DNA of 64,000 nt from Diplolepis rosae (lineage: Eukaryota > Arthropoda > Insecta > Hymenoptera > Diplolepididae), in the NCBI GenBank assembly GCA_030998225.1, contig JAPYXD010000522.1, positions 6,634,001 through 6,698,000 of the forward strand. Reading direction: 5' to 3'. Shown piece after piece: positions 12,212 to 24,100 of the stretch. The notes under the pieces are model-generated. The model saw only the letters and a program-made list of their open reading frames with translations. It was not told the DNA's origin and searched no databases. Every line of letters starts with the position of its first letter. Within the stretch, counting starts at the first letter, position 1. A program made the position numbers and the translations under genes.

Positions 12212-13312
12212 CAGTCTGTTCCACAAACAAAGGTACGCGTTTTCTCGGAAAGTTTTGAAGAAAATCTCATTTTTCTCATTTGACACAACAGTGCGCATAA
12301 AGCACTAGGGCGCACTCACCTAGTAAACCGTCCAATCGCCGTTGTTCTGCATAATGGCCTGGCACCTTCTGGGCATGCTCTCGACTAGTTTTGAGGCATA
12401 TGTCGAGAGAGCTGCTTCAGGGTGAATGCACGCCTTCCTGCAAATTTTCGTTTCACAACATTCTACACATTTTCTATTGGATTCGCATCAGGAGATTGTG
12501 AAGGCCAGTTCAAGGTCGTGATGTCATTTCCCGCTTTCCAGGACGTGCAGAGGTGACAGCGATGTTTGGGGTCGTTGTCCTCTTGAAGGATCCAATCCTT
12601 ATTGTTGGCTCCAAACATCTTCTCTGCAGATCTCAGAAGGCCATGTTCGTAGATCTGAAGCATTTTTTGATCGTTGAGGTTCTCAGTAAAAAGCTCTAAA
12701 CAGTCGAAACCGCGCTGTGAGAAACATCCCCAAACATGGATCTTTATGGGGTGTTTAATAGTTTGCTGGAGGAAACACTCACCAATGGCTGATCAGGCAC
12801 GTTTTATGGGAACCCATGCCCAAAAGGACGCTTCGTCCGAAAAAAGTACTGCACTTTTACCTCAGCCAATCTGCGTCTTATGGTGTTTATACTAACGTTT
12901 AGTCCCTTCTCCGCTAGCTTAGCTTTCGCTTCACGCAGCTAGAGAGTTGGGTTGCGTTTGAACAGTGCAACGATCATCTTATCCCTGGCAGGTCATCGAC
13001 GGTTTTTGTGTCCCTATACCGCTGCACCCACATTTGCACGAAGTGCTTAGACTTTTTAAGCACTTTGGCAGCAGCTGAGTATGAAAGATGTGGTCCGCGT
13101 GCATGGGTGCACAAAAAAACCGCTTCGTAACGTTTAGCGTAGATAGCACTCATAGCTTAATGTTGTGTAATATCTGACACTTCGAACAATACTGAAACGA
13201 ATCGGTGGTCGCGTCGTAACCCTTCGAACGTACAGTCAGGACATAAAAGAAAGGAATAAAAATCTTTGAAACTTTCTGAGAAAACGCGTACCTTTTCTTG
13301 TGGAACAGACTG
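12212..13312 (-). mobile_element. Tc1-like transposon (degenerate)
   Basis: CAGTCTGTTCCACAA at 12212 is inverted at 13298-13312 and extends about 50 bp, including GGTACGCGTTTTCTC. Both ends sit in TA. Minus strand: AAAKVLKKSKHFVQMWVQRY (DNA-binding helices, about 13080-12990) and, at 12663-12463, LQEDNDPKH and WPSQSPDANPIENV, the second and third acidic motifs of Tc1 transposases. Frames are broken by stops. Confidence 0.8.
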
Positions 13313-13928
13313 TATCTGCTTATATAGGTAGTCTGTACTTTCAACTCGCTTAGCCCAGGCATTAGAGATTGTACACCTTGTACTTTCAACGTTGATTTGG
13401 AGTTTCCATTAGAATCTTAATGTTTAATGTGTTGAGATGAAAGTATGGGCCAGCTTGTTTGTGTGCTTCGTTGATGTGTCACACCGATTCTTCCAGTTTG
13501 TGTGACTTAGTCAAGAGGATCTTCTTCATGGTGTGGGTATAACTCATATCTTCTAAGAGTGTAGATTAGGCGAGTGCCAACTGACTTAGATAAATTTCGT
13601 CGTAGAGATTAATTACATTGTTTACAATCATAAGAAGGTATGAAAATATTATTACATCGGAATTACTAATTATCCATTTATGTTTATTTATTGTTCATTG
13701 TTATTAATTTACTTAATATTTAATAACAATAAAAATATTCTGTAATTATAATGTGAAAGTTACAAACAGTATTATAAATAATCATGGAATAATGACATTA
13801 ATTGTTATATTGTAATTGATATAATATTCGTTGTTTATAGTAACACAATCATATTAATAATATAATAGTAATGATATTTGTTGTGAGTCGTTAATCATCA
13901 ATTATATTTTGTTCATTGTTATATTTCA

Positions 13929-14280
13929 ATACTTTTTTTTTTCTTTTTTTTTTTGGTGAGGAGGAAAAATGGCGAAATCTTTTATAGACGTTGTACAGGA
14001 CTCTCCTAGGACGGGTCTAGGAATACCTGTTAAAACTAAAGAAACCCCTCTCTCGAACCAATACACCACCCGCGGAATCGCCTTTCGGCTTTAAACTTCG
14101 AGGGCAGTTGGTTCCAGCTTAAAGTCGCGTACGACTCTTCCGTCATCCGTTCGCCCGGGACTCCCATCCGTGGACACACGCCCGTTAGGCAGGCCGACTA
14201 GCCGCGCCAACCAAGGGAGGAATAAAAAGATTTCTGCCCCGATTGACGCGGACAGCCAAATCCGCCCAAAACGCAGGACA
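13929..14280 (-). mobile_element. R1-like LINE 3' end, 5'-truncated copy 1
   Basis: A T-rich run at 13931-13953 is the poly(A) tail seen from the other strand. The minus strand then gives the C-terminal LARLVGLPNGR and GSPGRTDDGRV motifs shared with the copies at 20126 and 25096. Truncated after about 350 bp. Confidence 0.65.
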
Positions 14281-14440
14281 ATAATATTACCAATAAGAAC
14301 AATTTCATAATTCAGATGAGATAAATATCTGTGATAATAATGATAATAACAATTATGTGTACATGACAATGATAATAAAAAATAGTAATAATGTTGATGA
14401 TGATAAAATAATAAAATGATAAAAGAATATAATAATAGTC
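14281..14440. repeat. ATA/ATG low-complexity tract
   Basis: Imperfect trinucleotide runs (ATAATAATG, GATGATGATAAAATAAT) fill the stretch after the LINE truncation point. No coding meaning. Confidence 0.55.
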
Positions 14441-14499
14441 ATGGATACGTGACAGTACATAAAGCATGGAAGTTTTGTTTTCTTGTCGGGAAAAATCTT

Positions 14500-14945
14500 T
14501 GGAGATTTCTTTACCAAACTGTTGAGACTAGAAATCACTTAGGGATACCTACAGACGTTGACCATATGAAGGATGAGTCTTCTGATCAATTTTGGAGGTT
14601 GCATTTTCACCCCCAAGTATATAAAGTTCAAAAATATTGATTTTACATATAAAAAAGTTGTTGAAAATTCTCCGATTGGACCTATAGAACCTGAAATTAC
14701 TTTGAAAGGTCTATAGGTGTCACCCTTGTCCAGGGTGACTCTTTAAATCCATTTAGGGGTTGTATTTTCACCCTCCAGTAATTGGACCCCAGAAGTATCG
14801 ATTTTTCATCTGAAAAAATCGATGCGGCTTTTTTCATGAAACCATTCGAATTTGAAATTGCTTTGACAGATTCGAAAAAGTCACCCACAACCATAGCAAG
14901 TCTGCGAATTCATTTCAAGGGTTGTATTAACACCCTATTTCAATT
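14500..14945. repeat. Tandem repeat, ~162-bp unit, about three degenerate copies
   Basis: The landmark GGTTG(T/C)ATTTTCACCC recurs at about 14597, 14759 and 14921 (spacing 162). A second landmark, GAAATT(A/G)CTTTGA...GTCACCC, recurs in register at about 14693 and 14856. No coding. Confidence 0.6.
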
Positions 14946-15932
14946 ATTATAAACGTTGAAAGCATCAAGTAAAATATTTTTATTTTCAAGAGTGATTGTT
15001 TGGCATTCAAAAAACGCTCATTGACCACTGTTGACGCAACGGGTGTCTTGCACACATCAGGGTAGATAACAAGGCCTGTAACGCAATGCAAGCTTCTCAT
15101 ATATTATCAATATGTATCAACGAATATTTTCTTCTACAAAATTGAATATGGTAAGAGGAAGCAGTGCATTAAAATGTTTAATTGTGAAGAGGGTTGAATC
15201 TAGGGGTAGTTTTTGGGAGTCACGGTGGTTGAAGAGTCACAAAAAGTCAAACAGAGTTTGAAAGTGATAACAGTAATGAAAAGACTTGTAAAATTTTTAC
15301 TGGCATGATGCGCAGTTGCCAGTGCCTGTTTTTTAGATACGCACATTTTTTATTACTTTGTAAATTGAAATAAACTTCAGAAATTATGAAATTCTTATAT
15401 TTAATATTTTAGAATTTAGTAATTAATTTATTAAAATTTGAAAATTATCCAATCTTTGTACTTTATATTCTCGAATGATTCATAGAAATTAGACATTTTG
15501 CGTACTCAGAATTTTCACGGACTTTCTACTGAATACTTTTGGAAAGTTCTATACTTTTTCCAGCATTGTATATTTATTTGATTGCACAAACCAAATATGA
15601 ATGTCAGTGTGAAATATTTATTATTTTGGAATAAAGTGGGAGAACTAAACTTGCTCTCTGAATCTGAATCAGTATAATGTAAGGCACTGATTCACTTTAG
15701 TGAAATTTTTCCTAATTATTAGTCATTTTATTGTATTTTCATTAGTATAAATAAATTTTTTGACAAGAAGTTAGTAGAAAAATGACTAATATTTACTAAA
15801 AACTATCAGTAAATTAAATTAGTAGCTCCTTTTTTACTAATTTGAATTTAGAGACTACTTTAAATTTTATTTTGATAAGTGCGTGGCCGATATGGTATAT
15901 TTCCTTAAATCTTTTAATTCGATTTGTTGCAG

Positions 15933-16262
15933 AATAAAGAACGTAGGAATGATTTTCACGAAAATGTATATACTATTGGCAAGGAACGAATATACGTAAT
16001 ATTCTCTAACTGTGCTTTAGAAATCAATGATGTATGTACTTTAATCAAAACAATTCCTATAGAATTAAATAAAAATGGGAAACTATACAAAATATATTTT
16101 TCGATATTTCAGAACTACATTGGTGGATTCATGAGGTGCGATATTCAAATGATAGGACTTGCTTCATCTGTGGAAATAAATCTTGACAATAGTGTTAAAG
16201 TTTATTTTATCCCTATTAATCCAAAAAAAAATTTTATCGACGAGGTGCAATATGGTTTGTAG
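15933..16262 (+). CDS. Copy B: intact orphan exon 4 of the serine-protease-homologue family
   Basis: Opens after TTTGTTGCAG and runs 109 codons to TAG. It aligns with copy C exon 4 at roughly two thirds of residues by eye (ERRND, VYTI, ERIY, NCA, EINDVCTLIKT, NGKLYKI, IFQ, YIG, DNSVKV). NYIGGFM matches the nucleophile loop with Ile instead of Ser. I found no exon 1-3 of this copy between 5 and 15.9 kb, so it is either the end of a gene whose upstream exons were deleted, or an exon usable by longer splicing. AATAAA lies at 16289-16294. Flanking sequence 15567-16440 is duplicated at 29419-30240. Confidence 0.6.
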   Translation, partial: NKERRNDFHENVYTIGKERIYVIFSNCALEINDVCTLIKTIPIELNKNGKLYKIYFSIFQNYIGGFMRCDIQMIGLASSVEINLDNSVKVYFIPINPKKNFIDEVQYGL

Positions 16263-16288
16263 TTTACGAAAAAATGTCTAAGATTTAG

Positions 16289-16294
16289 AATAAA
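16289..16294 (+). promoter_or_regulatory. Poly(A) signal AATAAA after copy B
   Basis: AATAAA 27 bases after the stop codon of copy B. Copy C has a mutated version at the matching place. Confidence 0.45.
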
Positions 16295-16546
16295 CATTTT
16301 TGTCTCAAAATATTAACAATGGCTTATGAAAATTATTTTAATTATTATTTTTCGTTTGGTTCCTCACAGTTGATTGTCGTGTTTTATTTCTAACTAACCC
16401 AAGTGATCAGTTTGCAATCAAACTTCTATGAGACAAATTACAATGCTTCATTTGAAAAACCTGAACATATAAAAAAAGCCGTGTTTTGTCAGAGACAACT
16501 AAGAAAAGAAAAGCTATAAAAAGATGCAGAAGTATTAGGTGTACAA

Positions 16547-16850
16547 ATAAGTTTACGCCGTTTTTTATCAAAAATTGGCATTTATTATAAAAGAACGGAA
16601 CCTTATGTTTTATTCAAAGTATTGTCCATCGCTTGCCACTACTTTTTCACATCTTTCTGGCAGCATACGGATACCACGTCGGAAGAATGCTTTATCTTTT
16701 GAGGCTATCCACGATCGACCCAATTTTTGGTATTTTCATATGATATGAAGTGCTGCTCAGACATGCCACGCGTCATCGATCGAAATAAATGGAAATCAAA
16801 ATGAGCAATGTCTGGTAAATACGGCGGGTGGGGTAAAACTTCTCACTTGA
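16547..16850 (-). pseudogene. mariner transposase C-terminal fragment
   Basis: The minus strand reads PHPPY(L)PDIAHFDFHLFRSM, then GIASKDKAFFRRGIRMLPER and KVVASDGQYFE: the last acidic motif and tail of a D34D mariner transposase. In-frame stops are present and the 5' two thirds are absent. Confidence 0.7.
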
Positions 16851-16859
16851 GTGTTTTCA

Positions 16860-17920
16860 ATATAATATAATAATAAATATAATATTGTAAATTTATTACC
16901 AAAATCTATGAATTGCAATAATGAAGGTTTCATAAAAATAAAACTATGAAAAACGTTAATTTTTATCGGAATTCAATATCAACATTTTTTTCAGCCATTA
17001 TATTAAATTAAAACATAGAAATCAAGTAATCCAAAAATGTTATCTAAGTTTTATTAAGTCTTTGAATATATGTTTGAATTATTTTATTATATTTGTATTT
17101 TACTTGTACAGAATATTAAGTAATGACTTCATAAGTATTTGAGCAGTAATTAAATTTATATTTGTATTCAAAGCGCTTATATAACAATTGTTAGTTTTAA
17201 AAAAATTGACTTTATGGTTTTCTTACGTAGTTTATTTTATTTTATAATATGTCAAAAAAGTCGTATGTTCCAGTCTTAACATTTCGAAAATTTTAAGAAC
17301 AGGATATTTTTTAATATGAAGCTCTATAACTGGATCATACAAAGAAATAATTACCACATATGTATATACTAATTGTCTGAAGAGCAATTATTTCTTGAAG
17401 ATAGAAACTGTAGTCTTAACACGTAGAACAGTCTTATGTTTATGATACATTTTTAAAATTCTAAAACTTAATCTTAAACTTTTAAGAAGATTATCACCGT
17501 TTAAGTTTCATAACTCAATCACATAGAAGGAATAATTAGAATATATTTATACAAAATACAAGATCCCTTTTCAAGATAGGAATATATATTATATATTATA
17601 ATACTATGTTATATTATTATATCTATTATATTACCATACTATATTACTATATAGTCTTAATACGTAGAACAGCCTTATTTTTATGATGAACATTTTAAAA
17701 TTAACATTTTTTAAAATCAATATCAAATATTCAAGAATATTTTTGTTTTTCTGAACATTTTCAAAGACATGAAATTTTCAGAATACTTGATAGAAAACCG
17801 AAATAAACGTAAGAATCGAATCAATTATAAATATATTATTTCTCTTTGCGTTAGAGTCTAATTACGAAATTGAATTCCTCTAAGAGTAAACAGAAAAATT
17901 ATATTCAAATTGACATACCT
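16860..17920. repeat. AT-rich upstream region of copy C with internal direct repeat
   Basis: No genes. AGTCTTAA(C/T)ACGTAGAACAG occurs at about 17413 and 17654, and a weaker version (CCAGTCTTAACATTTCG) at 17270, suggesting an old ~240-bp tandem duplication. Confidence 0.4.
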
Positions 17921-17922
17921 AG

Positions 17923-18049
17923 TCACCTGTGATTGGTTCAAAAGTTAATCCCTTTTTGGGAAAACTATTCGTGTGTGGGGCAATGTTTTCAGCAAACAAA
18001 TAAATCCGTGACTATATATACTCTACTTGTAATGAACTTATATCATAGT
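17923..18049 (+). promoter_or_regulatory. Copy C core promoter (CCAAT-like block, TATA, initiator)
   Basis: A block TCACCTGTGATTGGTT (17923) contains a reverse CCAAT-type core. TATATA lies at 18014-18019. A TCATAGT initiator-like site lies about 30 bases downstream (18043-18049), followed by a short leader to the ATG at 18072. The same elements with the same spacing stand before copy E at 59868-59994, while sequence further upstream differs. This suggests conserved Pol II promoter elements. Confidence 0.6.
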
Positions 18050-18071
18050 GAATTTTCATAAGTTGTTCGAA

Positions 18072-18129
18072 ATGAGTAATTTGAAGGTTGTCGTAGTTTG
18101 CGTGCTTTTTGCTGTCTCATATTCTGGAG
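18072..18129 (+). CDS. Copy C exon 1: signal peptide
   Basis: Encodes MSNLKVVVVCVLFAVSYSG plus the first base of a Gly codon. It ends in G|GTAGTT (phase 1), which fits the GA that opens exon 2. The start ATG follows TTCGAA about 25 bases after the predicted initiator. The same exon recurs at 60017 with only two base changes. Confidence 0.75.
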
Positions 18130-21100
18130 GTAGTTATTTATATATCTATTTAATTATTGTGGATCAGTGTTCTTATTTTTATGTCTTTTTCATAAAAATA
18201 TGTAAGGGCGATTATTTAGAGATCAAGAATGGAATTTTGTAATTCCAATATTCTAATTCTTAAATTCTGATATTCTACTCTGTTAAATTTATAAAGAACA
18301 AAATTTGGAAAATTTTAAATCAATAAGCGAGTTCCAAAAGTACATATAAAACTAAAAGAGCAGAATTATGCGAGATACAAAAAGTTATACAGAGTAAAGG
18401 AACCAATTAGTGAACTAGCTGTCGAGCTCTACCCTGCTAGAAGTGAAACGATGGAAATATTATCCTTTTAAATCATTTTTAATCTTTATTATAGAAAAAG
18501 ATAGAGATAATTTATCCAATTCTATCTCTTTTTCATTCTAAATGCATGTCTATCTTTTCTAATAACTACTTTTCTATCCATTCCAATCCTTTATTTATCA
18601 TCCTTAATCTTTTTCTATCTCATTCTATCTTTGGTCTATACACGTGAATCTTTTCCTATCTCTTAGCCAATCATAATACGCGTCTATCTCTTTCAATCTT
18701 CTCATTTCCATCTCATTCTATTCTACATCTATCAAGGTCAATCTTTTTTTATCGCTTTGTCAATCTAAATTCACGTCTTTCTTTTTTGATCTCCCCTTTT
18801 CTATCGCATTCTATCCTTCATCTATCAACGTCAATCTTTATAGTTTTTCCCTATGTAAAATGGACACAATACTTTTTAGAACTGCACTTTTCATTTCGTG
18901 GTAAGAATAGATACTGAGGGATATAGAAAGAGATTAAAATTTGCACTATAGGGAGATAAATAAGGGATAGAAAAAGAAACAAGTGGTCGATCACGAAAGA
19001 TAGAGAAAAAGATAAATATTACTTCAGTCAGTGGATAGACTAAGGGATAGGAAAAGATAGATATTACCAGACATAGGGATAGAAAAAGATAGATATCCCC
19101 GGTCACTCTGGCTAAGTGCGGAGATAGAAAAAGATAGAGTTTTGGGGATGCAAAGTGATTGGTTGGGAGAGATAGAAATGTTCTATCTTTTCCAATCCCC
19201 CAGTTCCTATCTTTTTCAATCTTTTTACTTCCAACAGGGTATTCATCAATTTCATTCATCTGTTTTTGATTTTATTGATCGGAAAAGAGTATAATAATTG
19301 CGTGTCGTGTCTTGGTTAGATCTTCTTAAGGGCATGTGATATTTTCACAATTAGAATATTTTATTTATTTTAGATTTCTACATGTTTATGTCCAAAGTAT
19401 ATAAAATTTTCTTTTTTTGTATAATTGTAGAGAAGTTAAAAATGGACGTAGATAGACTACATTTGGTTTCGAAAATGAAAAAAGTTTAATTTCACGAAAT
19501 CTGTTGGAAATTTTTTATTCCATTATCAAAACCAAAAGTAGTCTATCTACGTCCGTTTTCATCTTCTCTACCATTTCTTAAATTTTGAAAACAACATTTT
19601 ATGTACTTTGGACTCAAACATGTAGAAACTGGTCCAAATTATTCACATGAACTTGCTACTTTCCTAAAGTGTTACGTCCGAAAACGAACAAATTTTATAA
19701 TCAACAAGGTTGATTACTTCAGTTTCAGGTCAACGCCCTCGTGCTATAACCTAGGAAACGACCGCGTGTGATATCTGATGGAAACGTAGAATTTCTGCCA
19801 CGAAACGCTCAAAGACACTCGTATCTAAAGAATCTCAATATAGTTTCCAGTATTAATAGCGACAGTCAGAAAAAACAGAATTCGAATGCATTAGGTACCC
19901 AAAACTCCCAAACCATAACAAGGGGAATCGATAATTTCAAGTATAACTCCAATGCGCACCTAGTGATTTCAAACACCTAGCGCAACATAACCATAGTTGT
20001 CAATAGTTCGGACGATAACTTCAAATTCACGCCTAGCGATATTAAACTCCTACGGTTGCACAAATAAAATTTTAATCGAATGTGAATATAAATCCAAAAT
20101 ACGCGCCTAGCGATTTCAAACGCCTTTTTTTTTGGTGAGGAGGAAAAATGGCGAAATCTTTTATAGACGTTGTACAGGACTCTCCCAGGACGGGTCTAGG
20201 CATACCTGTTGAAACCAAAAACCCCCACTCTCAAACCAATACACCGCCCGCGGAACCGCCTTTCGGATTTAAACTTCGCGGGCGGCTGGTTCCAGCTTAA
20301 AGTCGCGTATGACTCTTCTGTCATCCGTTCGCCCGGGACTCCCATCCGCGGACCCACGCCCGTTAGGCAGGCCGACTAGCCGCGCCAACCAGGGGAGGAA
20401 TAAAAAGATTCCTTCCCCGATCGACGCGGACAGCCAAGTCCGCCCAAGACGCAGGACCGTGAGTGCAGGCCCCGATGCGATTTCTACTGGCCATCGTTGT
20501 TGCCGCGCTCTGCACGCCCATCGAGCCCCCTCGTCTTCATCACCAGGGTGACGAATGACTCGATAAGCATCCATATCTGTTCAGACTGGAGCATGAGAGA
20601 GACCATCGTGTCAGGAGTGACGGTTCTGGCCGGATCCCAGCCAGAAAGCCCGACCAAAGCCCCACTTAAAACTGGGCTCCCCGACCAGGTCCCGACTTAG
20701 AGTCGGGCTCCCCGACCGTGGACTGGCTAGTCCCCGACAAAAATTTCCACACGGGGAGTGATTTCTCGAAACGGCGATTACAACTGGCCGTCGAGATCAA
20801 GCGATTCAACATCTCTAGACTTTTTTTGGGGTCACGTGAAAGATAAGATTTATGCTGATGCTCCTCAGTCAATTTGAGAACTCAAACAGAAGATTCGTGC
20901 CGTTATCGACGAAATAGAGCCCCGAATGTGCGAAAGTCTAATGGAAAATTTCATGAAAAGAGCATGGTCCTGTAAACGTAGCCGTGGAGGCTATATCAAT
21001 GATATTGTTTTTGATTATTAATGGCAAACCTTCCGCTATTGAATGAAATAAAAATAATATGATTTTTCACAAAAAATACGCGTTTTTCTTATAAATCAAA

Positions 21101-24100
21101 ATGAAACCTCTAATTGGAAAACCCTTTATATATACGACCCAACAGAATTTCATTAAGGGCATAAAGTAAGTAGGTAAAGTGATTTAAAAGATTATTTTAG
21201 TTCCCTCCAAAATTATTCTACAATATTGAATATTTTTTCCTGAAACTTCGGGACATAATGATGAACATATAGTTCACTTCAGCTAAATTATCGTTATACT
21301 AAAATTTGTTCAAAAATTTTTATATTATAGGATATAGGATGTCACAAATATCAGGACTACACGATTTAGAAATAAATAGCTCAAGTGATGAAGAACATGA
21401 CTTAAATGACGAAGAACTCATTTACCAAACTGCCTTAGCCTCTCTAACAAACAATGGTGCTGACTTAACTAGAGTAACTCTGTTCTGTTATAAACACGCC
21501 TTGGCTGTCGCTCATTATGTTGATGACTTTCAGGAAAATTGTGAATCACTGAAAGTTGTAGTTGCAGGTGTGATAGGTTCTGGATATTCTCGAATTCATG
21601 ATGTCGAAAAAGTAACACCAGAACCAAAGTCTGATCCTAATATTAGAAAGGAGGACGATTACAGGGTAGCAGTTATAACTGTAAGTTTTACACTAAATTC
21701 AAGCCTTTTAACTAGAATCATCAGTTGGATTACATTTTATTCGAAAATATTTAAATACAACATATAATAGGTTTTTTTACATATACACACTCAGAAAAAA
21801 GATTTGATTGAATCAAAGAAAATAATTTGTTTGAAAGGTTTTTTTTTATTAAAAAAAATGATTTATTTGAATTGAATGAAATTTGTTTGATACAAAGTAT
21901 CTTCTAACCAAATAAAAATTTTTCCAAATGAAATAAATTTCTGCCGCAAATCAAACAAATTATATGTTTGACATATATTGATGCATTAATTTCTTTGTTT
22001 GAAAGTAAAATTTATTTGCTTTAAATAAATATTTATTTGGCCTAAAGATATTTTGTTTGAATTGTGCAAATCTTATTTGGTTCAAATTAATCTTTTGTTT
22101 GAATTAAAAAAGAAGGCTTTCATACAAATTATTTCCTTTTATTCAATCAAATTTTTTTTCTGAATACACTGTGAAAAAAGATTTGATTGAATGAAAGATT
22201 TGGTTCAAAGATACCTTGTTTAAATCAAACAAATTTTGTTTAATTTAAATAAATCATTTTTTCGAATCAGAGAAAATCTTTCCAAACAAATAATTTTCTT
22301 TGATTCAATCGAATTTTTTTTCTGAGTGTCAAGTCAAAAGAGAATTAAAATCGTACAGAAATCATCCTGTGTCCCAGATTGGGCACAGAAAAGGCATCCC
22401 TAGATGGAAACAAAACGCCACGCCTAATCTGAGCTTGATTTAGCGAAAAATAAATGCAACGCCCACTGTCTGATTTTTAACCCTCCAGACCAAGCGAAAA
22501 TCAGGCGCAGCTTTTCATCAAACAATCCATTTTTTATCATTACTGATAATTCGCTTAAAAAAAGGATCGAATTCATTGCGTTTAACCCATTAACGACCAA
22601 AAACTACAATTTTTTGATTTATGTTCAAGCCTCATTCTCATGACTGAAAATGAGAAATTTTTTAAAGGAAACCCATGTTTCCTTATATTTTTGGGTGTGA
22701 TCTTCAAGAATCCGTGGTCTAAATTAAGTTTGGTCCAGTAGGAAATCCAGTATGGCGCCAAATTTGGAGAAAAGTTCCAAAAAATCGGGAATTTTTTTTT
22801 TTCATAATTTTTTTTCGAACCAAAAGAGTATTGGGACTTGATTCTAACTATGATCAACGGTGATCGATTTGGCCATCATTTTATCTATAAGGAGAGCAGT
22901 CCTCCATACGGCAAACTTCAGGATGTTTCTCTGGAATGGTTTCAGTAATGCACGAACGCGCCACGCTTTATCATTGGGCCTGTCGACCAATAGTCTCTCT
23001 GAGACTCCCTCTTTTTGAAAGAAGTAACAATGATTATTCCTAGAAAAGTATTCAAATCTTGCAACTGTAAATCAAAGTCATTCTCTTTACTTGCATCAAT
23101 GATGTATTGTTTTATTTCAATAGAGAAGAACGTTTCGAAAAGTTCTACAGGCTCACTGTCCCGTATATTTTTCTTCGCGAATTCTTCCAATAAAATGTTG
23201 TCCTCTATAACATCTGCTATCTGCTAGCTTATAAGTTATTTCCGGAACTTCTTCATCCCATTCAGCATCGGAACTCGAATTATCGGAGCCAGAATAGTCT
23301 AGATTTGGCAACGTAATTATTTCATCGAAATCTTTTTTTGATGTATCCACCTCGTACCGCTCTTGGGTAGGAACAGAACGTCTTTTTCGTTTTGTTTGCG
23401 ACATGGCGATGGTAATAAGAATATAAGAACTGAATCTTCTAGGAACTTGATATCGAAACTCTTCCAATCAATTCACAACGGAATGTTGACAGTGTCTTTT
23501 ACAACTCGATCTGAATATAGTACATGAAACAAGTGAAGATCCGAAACAAACGACCCGTCGTTGCCTGGGGAGCTATTCATTTGTTCATAGATGGATCAGG
23601 CATTATAATCCAATTATTTTCCGAATAGTGACTACCCGCAATATACACTACCGTTGGAAATTGTGCGCACGGTGCTTGTGAGCGCTATTAAAAATCACTG
23701 CTGACTTTGCACCACGATATCTTAGTGAAATAAAGAGATAAGGCATTTTTAAAAAACCTGTTGGAAAGCTTATGAAATTCCACGCCTAGTGATGCTCAAC
23801 AAATATTTTTGTGTCCAAACGCGCGGAAAAAGTCGCATTGCATGCTTGTGCGTAGAGCGGCATGCAGTCAATTGTGCCTTGGTGTCAAAATCGGACGAAA
23901 TGTTCATACCGCCCGCTTCAACGGGCAAAATTTTCATACCGCCCGAAACTTGACTGCCCGCGGCTAACTACGCACTCGAACGCAACGCGACTTTTTCCAC
24001 CAATTTGGACACAAAACGTCGTGTGCACCTCGAGCGATATAGTAGCGATGTGACTCGTGTGAATACCGCCCTCGCTACGCTCGGGCGGGTACGCTTCGCA

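Noticed and set aside
18891..19259. 122-codon minus-strand frame with YLFLS repeats
   Set aside because: Translation of the GATA-rich satellite arm.
21787..22328. Array of ~30-bp TTTGATTCAA-type repeats as a CRISPR-like array
   Set aside because: No constant repeat or spacers; it is low-complexity sequence inside a TIR element of a eukaryotic intron.
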